A DNA stretch of 64,000 nt from Peptoniphilus lacydonensis (GTDB taxonomy: Bacteria; Bacillota; Clostridia; Tissierellales; Peptoniphilaceae), in contig NZ_FNWF01000003.1 of NCBI RefSeq assembly GCF_900106515.1, positions 496,001 through 560,000 of the forward strand, written 5' to 3'. How positions within the stretch are numbered: the first letter of the stretch is position 1; each line of letters starts with the position of its first letter. The notes under the pieces are model-generated. The model ran no database searches and was not told the origin of the DNA. It saw only the letters and a program-made list of their open reading frames with translations. A program made the position numbers and the translations under genes. This document shows, piece after piece, positions 1 through 7,344 of this stretch.

Positions 1-590
1 CTTGGTATTGCTTCCTTTGGATCTTTTACAAAAGCTCCTGGAAGGGATCTATTTACAAGAGTTCCATCTTCGTTGTAACCTCTATCAGCAAAAACCTCCT
101 GAGCAACTCTAAGCCCTCTTCTCTTTCCTTCTTTTGCAATATAAGAACCACTAAGTACCATTAAAATTAAATTTTTATCATATTCTTCTACCGCATCTAA
201 AATTGCATTTGCAAGTTTCTCATCATTGCAAGCAGTGTTATAAAATGCACCATGAAGTTTCATATGTTGAAGTTTTTTTCCATGAGCCTTGGCAAAAGCA
301 GCAAGAGCTCCAACTTGGTAAAGCATATAAGCTTTAGCTTCTTCAGGTTTAACATCCATTTTTCTTCTTCCAAATCCCGTCAAATCAGGATATCCAGGAT
401 GAGCGCCAATTTCTACACCGTTTTCAGCCGCTGCAGCACAAGTAGCATCCATAATAAGTGGATCCCCTGCGTGATAACCACAAGCACAGTTAATACTTGT
501 TACATATTTTATAATTTCTGAATCCATGCCCATTTTATAAGCACCAAAAGATTCCCCAATATCACTATTTAAATCTACAAAATATTCCAT
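1..590 (-). CDS. pxpA: 5-oxoprolinase subunit A (LamB/YcsF family), 3' part cut by window edge
   Basis: The first 196 codons are present; the rest lies beyond the window edge. The product begins [20 protein letters not shown] and contains [30 protein letters not shown] and [11 protein letters not shown], the hallmark segments of the LamB/YcsF family. Family members are the PxpA subunit that, with PxpB and PxpC, hydrolyses 5-oxoproline (pyroglutamate) to glutamate using ATP in the cytoplasm. The start ATG follows an AGGAGG site with ideal spacing, and a consensus promoter lies 45-73 bases upstream. Partner subunits would be expected beyond position 1 but cannot be seen. The family identity is clear; the exact reaction is inferred from the family. 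Confidence 0.88.
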   Translation of the reverse strand, partial: MEYFVDLNSDIGESFGAYKMGMDSEIIKYVTSINCACGYHAGDPLIMDATCAAAAENGVEIGAHPGYPDLTGFGRRKMDVKPEEAKAYMLYQVGALAAFAKAHGKKLQHMKLHGAFYNTACNDEKLANAILDAVEEYDKNLILMVLSGSYIAKEGKRRGLRVAQEVFADRGYNEDGTLVNRSLPGAFVKDPKEAIP

Positions 591-613
591 TTCTTCCTCC
601 TGTTACATATAAA

Positions 614-663
614 TTATTGCAATAACGTAATTCAATTATATTAAAAAAATAAAAAACTTGCAA
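614..663 (-). promoter_or_regulatory. Promoter of pxpA with a palindrome in the leader
   Basis: On the minus strand TTGCAA (658-663) and TATAAT (635-640) are separated by exactly 17 bases. A perfect 12-base palindrome, TTATTGCAATAA (614-625), lies just downstream between promoter and RBS and could be an operator. No matching regulator gene is adjacent. Confidence 0.6.
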
Positions 664-1082
664 ACATTATCACATTGGAAATACAAATTCTATTGTCGCA
701 ATTAAAAAGGCTATGACCCTTATATTTCATAACCTCCGATATCTATTTATGTTATAGATTATATCCACAATAAAGATAAAATTTATATCAATATTTTTGT
801 CGTTTTTAGTTTGTATATTTTGATCATAGATGTTGGTTTAAAACAAGCTTAAACAAAATGTGCATTTGCAAGTTATGTCAATTATGAATACAATGCAAAT
901 ATAATATTAATACTTCTTTTTCTAAAATTATCCAAGTTATAGATTTTTTTGCTTTAACGCTTCCTTGTAAATTCAATATTTGGCAAAAATTTTTCACTTA
1001 AATATATATCCCATCTATATAATCTTTTTCTATAATGAACGGAATTTTCACAAAAGTACCACATCTCTAAAACAGAGGCTCT
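664..1082. other. Intergenic region, no gene seen
   Basis: About 420 AT-rich bases between the pxpA promoter and the ABC transporter remnant. I see only short ORFs without ribosome sites and a weak imperfect hairpin near 705-735 (GGCTATGA with TCATAACC) without a T-run. It may be decayed DNA belonging to the rearranged region at 1083-1640. Confidence 0.4.
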
Positions 1083-1538
1083 TTATATTCCTAAAAGTTT
1101 CTTATAAAATTTTCCTTCTCTTAATAAACTTTCATGATTTCCTCTCTCAATTATTTTTCCATCTTGTAAAATAATAATCTCGTCTACAAAACCTACAATA
1201 TTTAAAAATTTATGAGCAATTATAATTCCAATTTTATTTTCTAAAATATCTTTATATAAACTTGAAATCTCTCTTTCTGTAATAGAATCCATTGAAGCAT
1301 TTGGTTCATCTAATATATATAAACTACTTTCTTTTGCAAATGCCCTTGCAAGAGCCACTTTTTGCCACTGACCCATAGATAAATTAATTCCTTCGTCAAA
1401 CCACATACCTAATTGAGTATCTAGTCTCTTATCATAGGAATTGATTAAATCTAAAAAATTAAATTTATTAGCTATGTTTTTTATTTTCTCATCTTCATTC
1501 ATAACCTTTAAATTACTATAAGTTATATTTTCTCTAAA
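1083..1538 (-). pseudogene. Decapitated ABC exporter ATPase fragment
   Basis: Only the second half of an ABC nucleotide-binding domain remains. It carries FRENI (typical after the Q-loop), the signature LSMGQWQKVALARAFA, Walker B SLYILDEPNASMD, the H-loop IIAHKF and the usual tail GNHESLLREGKFYKKLLGI. Membrane domain, Walker A and Q-loop are missing. Reading upstream in frame past the ATG at 1502 recovers FRENITYSNLKV, so homology continues to about 1538 and then stops in transposase-derived sequence, with an in-frame TGA soon after. It looks like a full half-transporter truncated by IS30-mediated rearrangement. It cannot bind ATP alone and is most likely not functional. Confidence 0.85.
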
Positions 1539-1640
1539 GCTGTGGCTGATATAGAATCATGGATGAATCATTACCCTAGAAAGATGTTTAATTATAAATG
1601 TCCTTTAGATCTTCCTGAAGTGGCTAACTTATTCTTGTAA
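1539..1640 (+). mobile_element. C-terminal remnant of an IS30-family transposase
   Basis: Read on the plus strand this stretch encodes IESWMNHYPRKMFNYKCP followed by LDLPEVANLFL and a TAA stop at 1638-1640. The pattern W-x-N-x-YPRK-x-x-x-YK-x-P near the stop is the typical end of IS30-family transposases. Nothing else of the element is visible: upstream it joins ABC ATPase sequence and downstream it runs into the CPBP gene. It is a scar, not a mobile unit, and it supplies the last codons of the overlapping minus-strand CPBP gene. Confidence 0.75.
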
Positions 1641-2575
1641 TTTATATTATACTTTTTATTTAATAAAAACGGAGTATATAAAACTATATTAATTATTACA
1701 GATACAAGTAAAAATTCTTTTGTAAAAATAAAATCTTGATTGTATTCTGCACTCGTGAAATTAGTCATAAACATATTGTGCAAAAGATGGATGAAGGTTA
1801 CCATAATAACACTTCTACTCTCCATGTAGATGAGTCCAAGCACTATCCCAATGGCGATACAAAATACAGTAATTTCTATACCTGCATATATACCTTCTGT
1901 TCCAGAATAAAATACCATACAATATAAAGGAAAATGAGTCAAGCCCCACATAAGACCAGTTAACAAAACTCCTATTCTATTACCATATAATGATTGAAGT
2001 CTTGTTTGTGAAAAATATCTCCAACCATATTCTTCACCCATAGTAAATATTAAATTAAAGGTTGCAGTAAATAATCCTACTGTAAAGGTCCCAGCTAATC
2101 TATTAAGAAGATCAGTAAAATCAACTTCTGATTGAAAATAAAAATTTAATATTCCCAATCTAAACAAATCTATTATAATTACAATAAAAGCCCATTTAAG
2201 AAATAAAGAAAAATTAAATTTTCCTCTTAATCTTTTATCATCTATCGTTAATACATAAAGACTAATTAGCCAACCCAAATACACAACAAAATTTATATTA
2301 TTTAAAACTTTTTCTGAAAAGAATGACAATATGTAAAAAAATATAAATAATATGAAGTATAAGAAATATATCAAACTAAATTTATCTTTAGATAAATCTT
2401 TTAACTTAAAATCTTTTTCTAATAAAATTGCAATAAATGCAGGAACTAAACTAATAACAAGTGTTATAACCCCTGTATTATCTGCTTTATAAAAATATTT
2501 ACATGTAATTCCTATCAAAAAATCCAGAAAAAGAACTATAAATAAGAAATATTTTATTTCTTTTTTTGTACTCAT
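1592..2575 (-). CDS. CPBP-family intramembrane metalloprotease with IS-derived C-terminus
   Basis: A 327-residue polytopic membrane protein of the CPBP (CAAX protease/bacteriocin-processing, Rce1-like) family. Conserved motifs are visible: EEYGWR (motif 1), WGLTHFP (motif 2 histidine) and FIHLLHNMFM (motif 3 histidine and asparagine). About eight hydrophobic segments surround them. Such proteins act in the membrane and in Gram-positives are often linked to bacteriocin immunity or processing; the substrate here is unknown. The start ATG has a GAGAGG ribosome site. The last residues (LATSGRSKGHL) are antisense to the IS30 transposase scar, so the native C-terminus has been replaced. All catalytic motifs lie upstream of the junction, so activity may persist. 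Confidence 0.8.
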   Translation of the reverse strand: MSTKKEIKYFLFIVLFLDFLIGITCKYFYKADNTGVITLVISLVPAFIAILLEKDFKLKDLSKDKFSLIYFLYFILFIFFYILSFFSEKVLNNINFVVYLGWLISLYVLTIDDKRLRGKFNFSLFLKWAFIVIIIDLFRLGILNFYFQSEVDFTDLLNRLAGTFTVGLFTATFNLIFTMGEEYGWRYFSQTRLQSLYGNRIGVLLTGLMWGLTHFPLYCMVFYSGTEGIYAGIEITVFCIAIGIVLGLIYMESRSVIMVTFIHLLHNMFMTNFTSAEYNQDFIFTKEFLLVSVIINIVLYTPFLLNKKYNINYKNKLATSGRSKGHL

Positions 2576-2774
2576 ATTAACTCCTCTCTTTATCGTTTTA
2601 TTAACTCACTCGTTTATTTATATTCACAAAATATCTTATTATTTATTAATCATAATAAAGTACCAATAGTTACTACTAAAGATTATAAATCTTCTAAGCT
2701 ACTCTATACATCTTTATTGAATCTAAATTATTAAACTTTTTATCCATCTTTATATAAAAATATTGTTTCAAGCT

Positions 2775-2803
2775 AAAAAAAGAGGTTCCACACCTCCTTT
2801 TTC
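2775..2803 (-). terminator. Terminator of the thiamine-precursor uptake operon
   Basis: On the minus strand an AAGGAGGT/ACCTC-T hairpin with a GTG loop is followed by seven T residues, 30 to 55 bases after the thiZ-like stop codon. Confidence 0.6.
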
Positions 2804-2831
2804 AGATCATATATAAATATTTACAATACTT

Positions 2832-3581
2832 TTATAGATTATCTAATTTATTTATAATGTATTTTTTATATTTTATAAAATTTTCGTCTTCAAAAAAATT
2901 ATCATGGAAATTTTCCCTGATATTAATTTCATCAATAATTGTACCAGGATTTTTCCCTAAAATATAAATTCTATCAGCAAGTTTCACTGCTTCTTCTATA
3001 TCATGAGTTATAAAAATAGTTGAAATTTTCATTTCATTTATAATATTTTTATACCACTTGTGAATTGAAGCTTTTGTTATCGCATCCAATGCACTAAAAG
3101 GTTCATCTAAAAGTGTAACTTCACTTCCAAAAACATAAGTCCTTAAAAGAGCTGCACGCTGTGCCATTCCTCCTGAAAGTTGTGATGGATATTTATATTC
3201 ATTACCCTCTAATCCAAAATCCTTAAACAAATCTTTCACTTTTTCTCTTGCAACTTTTTTCTTATCTCCACGAAGAACAAGTGGAAGAGATACATTATCT
3301 ATAATGGTCATATATGGAAGTAGAAGATCCTTTTGGAGCATATAAGATACTTTCCCCGCCTTATTTGTAATCTCTTTACCTCTTAAAAAAACTTTTCCAC
3401 TATCCGGCCCGAGAAGACCTGCTATTATATTAAATAGCGTAGTCTTCCCACTCCCAGATACTCCAACGAAAGACACTAATTCTCCTTTATTTAGTTTAAT
3501 ATTTATATCTTTTAAAATAATCTTATCATCGAAAGATTTGTTAATATTTTCTGTTCTTAAAATCTCTAATTTTTCACTCAT
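2832..3581 (-). CDS. thiZ: ABC transporter ATP-binding protein, thiamine-precursor uptake (ThiZ-like)
   Basis: A 249-residue ABC ATPase of the nitrate/sulfonate/taurine importer class. Walker A GVSGSGKT is at residues 40-47, signature LSGGM at 135-139, Walker B TLLDE at 156-160 with the downstream SALD D-loop, and H-loop TIFITHD at about 190. It is the energising subunit of the importer formed with the permease and lipoprotein encoded just upstream. Its start overlaps the end of the binding-protein gene, indicating translational coupling. The specificity (thiamine precursor, probably a hydroxymethylpyrimidine) is inferred from the TPP riboswitch heading the operon and the NMT1-type binding protein. 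Confidence 0.88.
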   Translation of the reverse strand: MSEKLEILRTENINKSFDDKIILKDINIKLNKGELVSFVGVSGSGKTTLFNIIAGLLGPDSGKVFLRGKEITNKAGKVSYMLQKDLLLPYMTIIDNVSLPLVLRGDKKKVAREKVKDLFKDFGLEGNEYKYPSQLSGGMAQRAALLRTYVFGSEVTLLDEPFSALDAITKASIHKWYKNIINEMKISTIFITHDIEEAVKLADRIYILGKNPGTIIDEINIRENFHDNFFEDENFIKYKKYIINKLDNL

Positions 3582-4609
3582 TTTAAATTTTCTGGATTTA
3601 CAAAATCATTGGTGAAACCAAAATCCTTTGGAATTTCATTTTCAATTAGTCCATTTTCAAAGAGCCAAGTATAGAAATCATTCCATCTTTTTGAATCAAT
3701 TTGACCAAAGTATTCTGCATCATCTTTATATTTATCTTTTAGATATTCCATTCCACCTTTTACAAGATCCTTATCAAGTTCAGGATTTGCCTTTACAAGA
3801 ATTTCTGCTGCTTCATCAGGGTTTTCAATCGCATATTCGTACCCCTTAACAAAAGCCTTCATAAATCTTTTTGCAACATCTTCTTTATCTTTTAAGAAAT
3901 CATTATTTGCAATCAAAATAGGTGTGTAATAATCAAAAACAGGACTTATATCTTTAAATGCAAAATAATTTATTGGAACATTTTGATTTTTTGCCAAAAC
4001 TCCATCTACTTGATAAAAAATCCAAACTGTATCAATATCTCCATTTATCGCTTGCACTGCATTTGTAACATTTTCAGGAATCATTTCTACTTTAGAAAAA
4101 TCTCCTCCATCATCTTCTACAACTTGTTTTAAAATAGCTTGTTCAATTTCAAGTCCCCATGTTGCATAATTGTGACCTTCCATATCCTTTGGTCTTTCAA
4201 TATTTTTTTCTTTTAAAGAAATCACACCAGAAGTATTGTGATTAATAATTGCAGCAATTGCTGTAACTGGAAGTGGATCCTTATTTGCAAAAGCTGGTGC
4301 AATTGTATCTTGGAAAGAAATCCCTAAATCTGCTTTGCCAGATGCCACAAGAGCTTCTGCCCCATTTGCAGGCGGTTGATTAATTTCTACTTCAATACCT
4401 TCATCCTTAAAAAATCCCTTTTCGATTGCAGTGTAAAGACCTGCATGATTTACATTTGGATCCCAATCTAGCAAGAAACTAACTTTTTCTGTTTTTACAT
4501 CTTCTTTTTCATTTTTATTTTGATTTTTACTTTTTTCGCCGCCATCTCCACAAGCAGTAAGCATGGCACAAGCCAAAAATATAATAAGTACTTTTTTTAA
4601 ATTTTTCAT
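3578..4609 (-). CDS. thiY: NMT1/THI5-like substrate-binding lipoprotein (ThiY-like)
   Basis: A 343-residue binding protein. The N-terminus MKNLKKVLIIFLACAMLTAC is a lipoprotein signal peptide with lipobox LTAC, followed by a Lys/Glu/Asn-rich linker. The body has LLDWDPNVNHAGLYTAIEKG and VEINQPPANGAEALVASGKA, characteristic of the NMT1/THI5-like family that binds pyrimidine precursors of thiamine. The start at 4609 is preferred over an upstream ATG because GGAGG lies five bases before it and the ATG overlaps the permease stop as ATGA. It acts on the outer face of the membrane as the receptor of the importer; the ligand is inferred from family and riboswitch. Confidence 0.88.
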   Translation of the reverse strand: MKNLKKVLIIFLACAMLTACGDGGEKSKNQNKNEKEDVKTEKVSFLLDWDPNVNHAGLYTAIEKGFFKDEGIEVEINQPPANGAEALVASGKADLGISFQDTIAPAFANKDPLPVTAIAAIINHNTSGVISLKEKNIERPKDMEGHNYATWGLEIEQAILKQVVEDDGGDFSKVEMIPENVTNAVQAINGDIDTVWIFYQVDGVLAKNQNVPINYFAFKDISPVFDYYTPILIANNDFLKDKEDVAKRFMKAFVKGYEYAIENPDEAAEILVKANPELDKDLVKGGMEYLKDKYKDDAEYFGQIDSKRWNDFYTWLFENGLIENEIPKDFGFTNDFVNPENLK

Positions 4610-5370
4610 TTTTCCTCCATCCACGGCATCATTTTCTTTTGAATAAAACTAACGAGTTTCATCAAAATTAATGAAATTGCCGAAATTAAAAATATAACTG
4701 CAAACATCTTGTCAAAGGAATAGTTCTTCTGAACTCTTATCATATAAACTCCTAAACCTTTAAAACCTCCAAGCCACTCGGCAATAACTGCACCAACAAC
4801 AGAATATGAAACCGCAATCTTAAAAGCAGAGAAAAAATTAGAAAGACTTTCTGGAAGTTTTATATATTTATAAATTTCGTATTTACTTGCTCCCATTGCC
4901 TTTAAAAGTTTTATCTTATCTTGATCCACTTGCTTAAAAGCCTCGAGAAGAGAAATTGCAACTGGAAAGAATGTCACAATCACAATCAAAGTGATTTTTG
5001 GAGCAATCCCATAACCCATCCACAAAACTAAAAGTGGTGCAATTGCAACTGTCGGAACTGTTTGCGTAATTACAAGTATTGGGTAAAGTGCAGAATAAAT
5101 TGTTTCAGACAAATCCATCAAAAGTGCCACAATAAAACCAAGAGTAACACCAACAAAAAGTCCCCAAAAAGCTTCCGTAAGAGTAGTTCCCAAATGGGAC
5201 AATATAGTAGAAAAATCATTTACAAAAGCCTTTATAACATCAATTGGTTTTGGCAAAAGATACGGTCCGACTATTCCCTTTGTTGTTACAAATTGCCAAA
5301 GAGCTAAAATAATTATTATCAAAGAAGCTGCTGAGATATTATCCTTGATATTTACCTGTTTTTTCTTCAA
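4606..5370 (-). CDS. thiX: ABC transporter permease, thiamine-precursor uptake (ThiX-like)
   Basis: A 254-residue permease with about six membrane segments and the BPD_transp_1 coupling motif in the segment EAFKQVDQDKIKLLKAMGAS (EAA-type loop contacting the ATPase). It forms the channel of the ThiXYZ-type importer. The reading frame overlaps the preceding thiamine-binding gene by 32 bases; the start used is a TTG (5370) without an obvious ribosome site, so translation may be coupled or the true start may be slightly downstream. The end overlaps the lipoprotein start by four bases. Confidence 0.85.
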   Translation of the reverse strand: MKKKQVNIKDNISAASLIIIILALWQFVTTKGIVGPYLLPKPIDVIKAFVNDFSTILSHLGTTLTEAFWGLFVGVTLGFIVALLMDLSETIYSALYPILVITQTVPTVAIAPLLVLWMGYGIAPKITLIVIVTFFPVAISLLEAFKQVDQDKIKLLKAMGASKYEIYKYIKLPESLSNFFSAFKIAVSYSVVGAVIAEWLGGFKGLGVYMIRVQKNYSFDKMFAVIFLISAISLILMKLVSFIQKKMMPWMEEK

Positions 5371-5638
5371 TTGTCAAAATTCCCTTTTCTGAATAAAATA
5401 TTTTACTATAACAAGCAACCTGTTCTGATAAATCGCCTGCAATTTTTACACAGTTTTTCAAAATTTCAAAAGCCTTATCATAATCATCAAGCTCAATTAC
5501 AGTTTCAAAAGGTGTAACAACATAATTCACATTTTCATCAATAATATATTCAATTACTTTGTCAACCACAGCAACTACTGATTCAGATGTAGCTTCTTTT
5601 GTAGTTGGCAAAACCTGTATTGCCACTGAAATCTTCAT
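5339..5638 (-). CDS. Thiamine-binding protein (MTH1187/YkoF-like family)
   Basis: A 99-residue protein starting MKISVAIQVLPTTKEATSES, with VDKVIEYIIDENVNYVVTPFETVIELD. This matches the short MTH1187/YkoF-type ferredoxin-fold proteins (PF01910), several of which bind thiamine or its precursors. It is the first gene after a TPP riboswitch and heads the thiXYZ-like operon, fitting a cytoplasmic binding or accessory role for the imported precursor. The start ATG follows GGAGGT at good spacing. The fold is confident; the ligand is inferred from context. Confidence 0.8.
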   Translation of the reverse strand: MKISVAIQVLPTTKEATSESVVAVVDKVIEYIIDENVNYVVTPFETVIELDDYDKAFEILKNCVKIAGDLSEQVACYSKIFYSEKGILTIEEKTGKYQG

Positions 5639-5675
5639 ATATACCTCCTAAAATAAATTTGTACAAATTTTTGCA

Positions 5676-5699
5676 TAAAAAAATTCCCATAGCGGGAAC
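5676..5699 (-). terminator. Intrinsic terminator of the TPP riboswitch expression platform
   Basis: On the minus strand TTCCC-GCTAT-GGGAA is followed by seven T residues, between the riboswitch aptamer and the first RBS. This fits a transcription-terminating OFF switch for the thiamine-precursor operon. Confidence 0.75.
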
Positions 5700-5702
5700 A
5701 TA

Positions 5703-5778
5703 CTTTTCCCACGACAGCATTACCTGCCCCGGTCCAAAGGGTTTAAGGATAAACCTAATCTCAGCAAACGCTCCCCTG
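5703..5778 (-). promoter_or_regulatory. TPP riboswitch (THI element) upstream of the thiXYZ-like operon
   Basis: The minus strand carries the conserved THI-box elements in order: GGGGAGC, GCTGAGA, ACCCTT, then GGTAATGC and GTGGGA, with the pairing arms expected of the TPP aptamer. It lies about 65 bases before the thiamine-binding gene and is followed by a terminator hairpin, so TPP binding should stop transcription. Confidence 0.93.
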
Positions 5779-5786
5779 ATATAATT

Positions 5787-5815
5787 ATTATAATAATTAA
5801 TTTCTCTTTATACAA
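5787..5815 (-). promoter_or_regulatory. Promoter of the TPP-riboswitch operon
   Basis: Minus-strand TTGTAT (5810-5815) and TATAAT (5787-5792) with a 17-base spacer place the start of transcription just before the riboswitch aptamer. Confidence 0.65.
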
Positions 5816-5951
5816 GATTATTAATAGATAATATTATTCTTATCTTAATCTATAATATTCTCCAAATTAATTAAAAATTTAGAAATTTAATCAAGCCTTA
5901 TATTTCCATTTACCTTTCCTATTTGTTAAAATTAAATTAGAGGTGCTTTAT

Positions 5952-6998
5952 ATGAAGGAAATAAATTATTCTTATTATAGAGAAATTCAAAATAAAAAGT
6001 TTGAAATAAAATGTTATGCCTACTATATTGGAGCTTTTAATTATAATTGGCACGAAGATGTGGAATGCCTTATTGTTATTAACGGTTCTTTAGAGGCCTG
6101 TGCCAATGGAAAAATCTTTCAACTTTCTAAAAATGACATAATTTTTTTTGATAGCAACGAAGGGCATGCTACTCTCTCTAAGAAAAAAGACACTATAGCC
6201 ATAGTCCTTCACTTTAGTCCCAAGCTTTTAGACCAATTCGACGTAGTTAGAGATAAATACCATTGGTCAGGTGCAACAGATGAATTAAGTCGTAATAAAA
6301 ATTTTGCTGTTGAATTAAGAACAAGTATGTCTGAAATCGTCGAATCTTTTTATAATAGTTCTTTTGAAAATAAAATTAAACGATCTATTGCCACTGATAA
6401 AATTATTTTAAACTCTATCAAAAATTTTACTAAAAAAGAAGAAAAATGTGAAAATAATAATGTTACATCAAATAAAGATGAAATAATAAAAACTATCATA
6501 AATTATCTTGACGCAAACTACATGAAAAAGATAACTCTAGACGATATTGCTACTATTGCAGGTTATCACCCAAATTACACCTCAGAAATTATATCAAAAA
6601 CTCTTGGAATTTCTTTTACAGAATATTTGCAAAGGAAGAGACTTGCTAAAGCTACAAATGATTTAAAACAGAGTGATAAAAAAATATCTGATATAGCTTT
6701 CTATCACGGTTTTTCAAATGTTAGAAGTTTTAACTCCGCATTTAGAGAAAAATTTGGAAGATCTCCTTCTGAATACAGAGAAAGCCTTAATAAAGAAACC
6801 CTCGACATAGATTCTCAATTTAAAAAAGTTTTTTTAAATGAAGACAATATACATTGGTTAAGGGTAAAAAGAGAATGGAATTGTGAAAATGAAAAAGATA
6901 ATTTTAAAGATGCTAAGATAAATCATAAAGAACTTGAAATTGAAATTTACAAAAAAATTATTGACGACTTAGAAAAAAATATGAACAAAATTATTTAA
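5952..6998 (+). CDS. AraC-family regulator with N-terminal cupin sensor
   Basis: A 348-residue regulator. An N-terminal cupin-like domain (about residues 15-90, with FNYNWHEDVECLIVINGSLEACANG) is followed by a C-terminal AraC double helix-turn-helix (about 175-275), including ITLDDIATIAGYHPNYTSEIISK and the second-helix signature ISDIAFYHGFSNVRSFNSAFREKFGRSPSEYR. An extra tail of about 70 charged residues follows. The start at 5952 is chosen over an in-frame GTG nine bases upstream because AGAGGTG sits seven bases before the ATG. It lies directly upstream of the transporter and tartrate dehydratase genes in the same direction and is their likely activator; the ligand is not shown by the sequence. 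Confidence 0.85.
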   Translation: MKEINYSYYREIQNKKFEIKCYAYYIGAFNYNWHEDVECLIVINGSLEACANGKIFQLSKNDIIFFDSNEGHATLSKKKDTIAIVLHFSPKLLDQFDVVRDKYHWSGATDELSRNKNFAVELRTSMSEIVESFYNSSFENKIKRSIATDKIILNSIKNFTKKEEKCENNNVTSNKDEIIKTIINYLDANYMKKITLDDIATIAGYHPNYTSEIISKTLGISFTEYLQRKRLAKATNDLKQSDKKISDIAFYHGFSNVRSFNSAFREKFGRSPSEYRESLNKETLDIDSQFKKVFLNEDNIHWLRVKREWNCENEKDNFKDAKINHKELEIEIYKKIIDDLEKNMNKII

Positions 6999-7002
6999 AT
7001 TT

Positions 7003-7028
7003 AACTTCGGACTATCCGAAGTCTTTTT
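7003..7028 (+). terminator. Terminator after the AraC regulator
   Basis: ACTTCGGA and TCCGAAGT form a perfect 8-bp stem with a three-base loop, followed by CTTTTT, directly after the AraC stop codon. Confidence 0.85.
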
Positions 7029-7030
7029 AT

Positions 7031-7085
7031 GAAATTTTCTAATAAAAATATGTGAGTTTATCAATATTTTTATTAGAAAATTTTC
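7031..7085. repeat. Long AT-rich inverted repeat
   Basis: Arms 7031-7051 and 7064-7085 are complementary over about 21 bases with a single one-base bulge, around a 12-base spacer. It follows the AraC terminator. It is not followed by a T-run and is far longer than an operator half-site, so it may be a cruciform-forming element or a small mobile-element relic. Confidence 0.6.
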
Positions 7086-7199
7086 ATATCTTAAAATCTT
7101 GACTAGTTATTTTTTAAGATAGAATTTTATAAAAAATTTCACTAGAAATTTGAAGTTACTACTTCAGTATAGATCAAAAAAATTAAGTTGTCATATTTT

Positions 7200-7256
7200 A
7201 AGATTACTAATCTTAATTTTAAATAAAAATAATCTTATAAATAAGATTTTTTGTTT
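7200..7256 (+). terminator. Hairpins ending in a T-run in the AraC-transporter gap
   Basis: A small AAGATTA/TAATCTT hairpin (about 7200-7215) precedes AATCTTAT/ATAAGATT (7231-7248) with a T-run. The second looks like an AT-only terminator upstream of the transporter promoter. The 345-base gap otherwise holds only the inverted repeat and the promoter. Confidence 0.45.
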
Positions 7257-7286
7257 TCACAACAAAATTTTTACTTAATAATGAGA

Positions 7287-7315
7287 TAGACTTCTTAGAG
7301 CCCTTTCCATATAAT
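7287..7315 (+). promoter_or_regulatory. Promoter of the tartrate transporter-dehydratase operon
   Basis: A consensus TATAAT (7310-7315) is preceded at 17 bases by a poor -35 (TAGACT, 7287-7292). A weak -35 fits activator-dependent expression, consistent with the upstream AraC gene. A GGAGG ribosome site and the ATG at 7345 follow. Confidence 0.55.
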
Positions 7316-7344
7316 GAAATCAAAATTTACATATGGAGGCTTTT

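Noticed and set aside
980-1174. Short plus-strand ORF at the end of the ABC remnant
   Set aside because: Overlaps the ABC remnant in antisense and lacks a ribosome site or domain.
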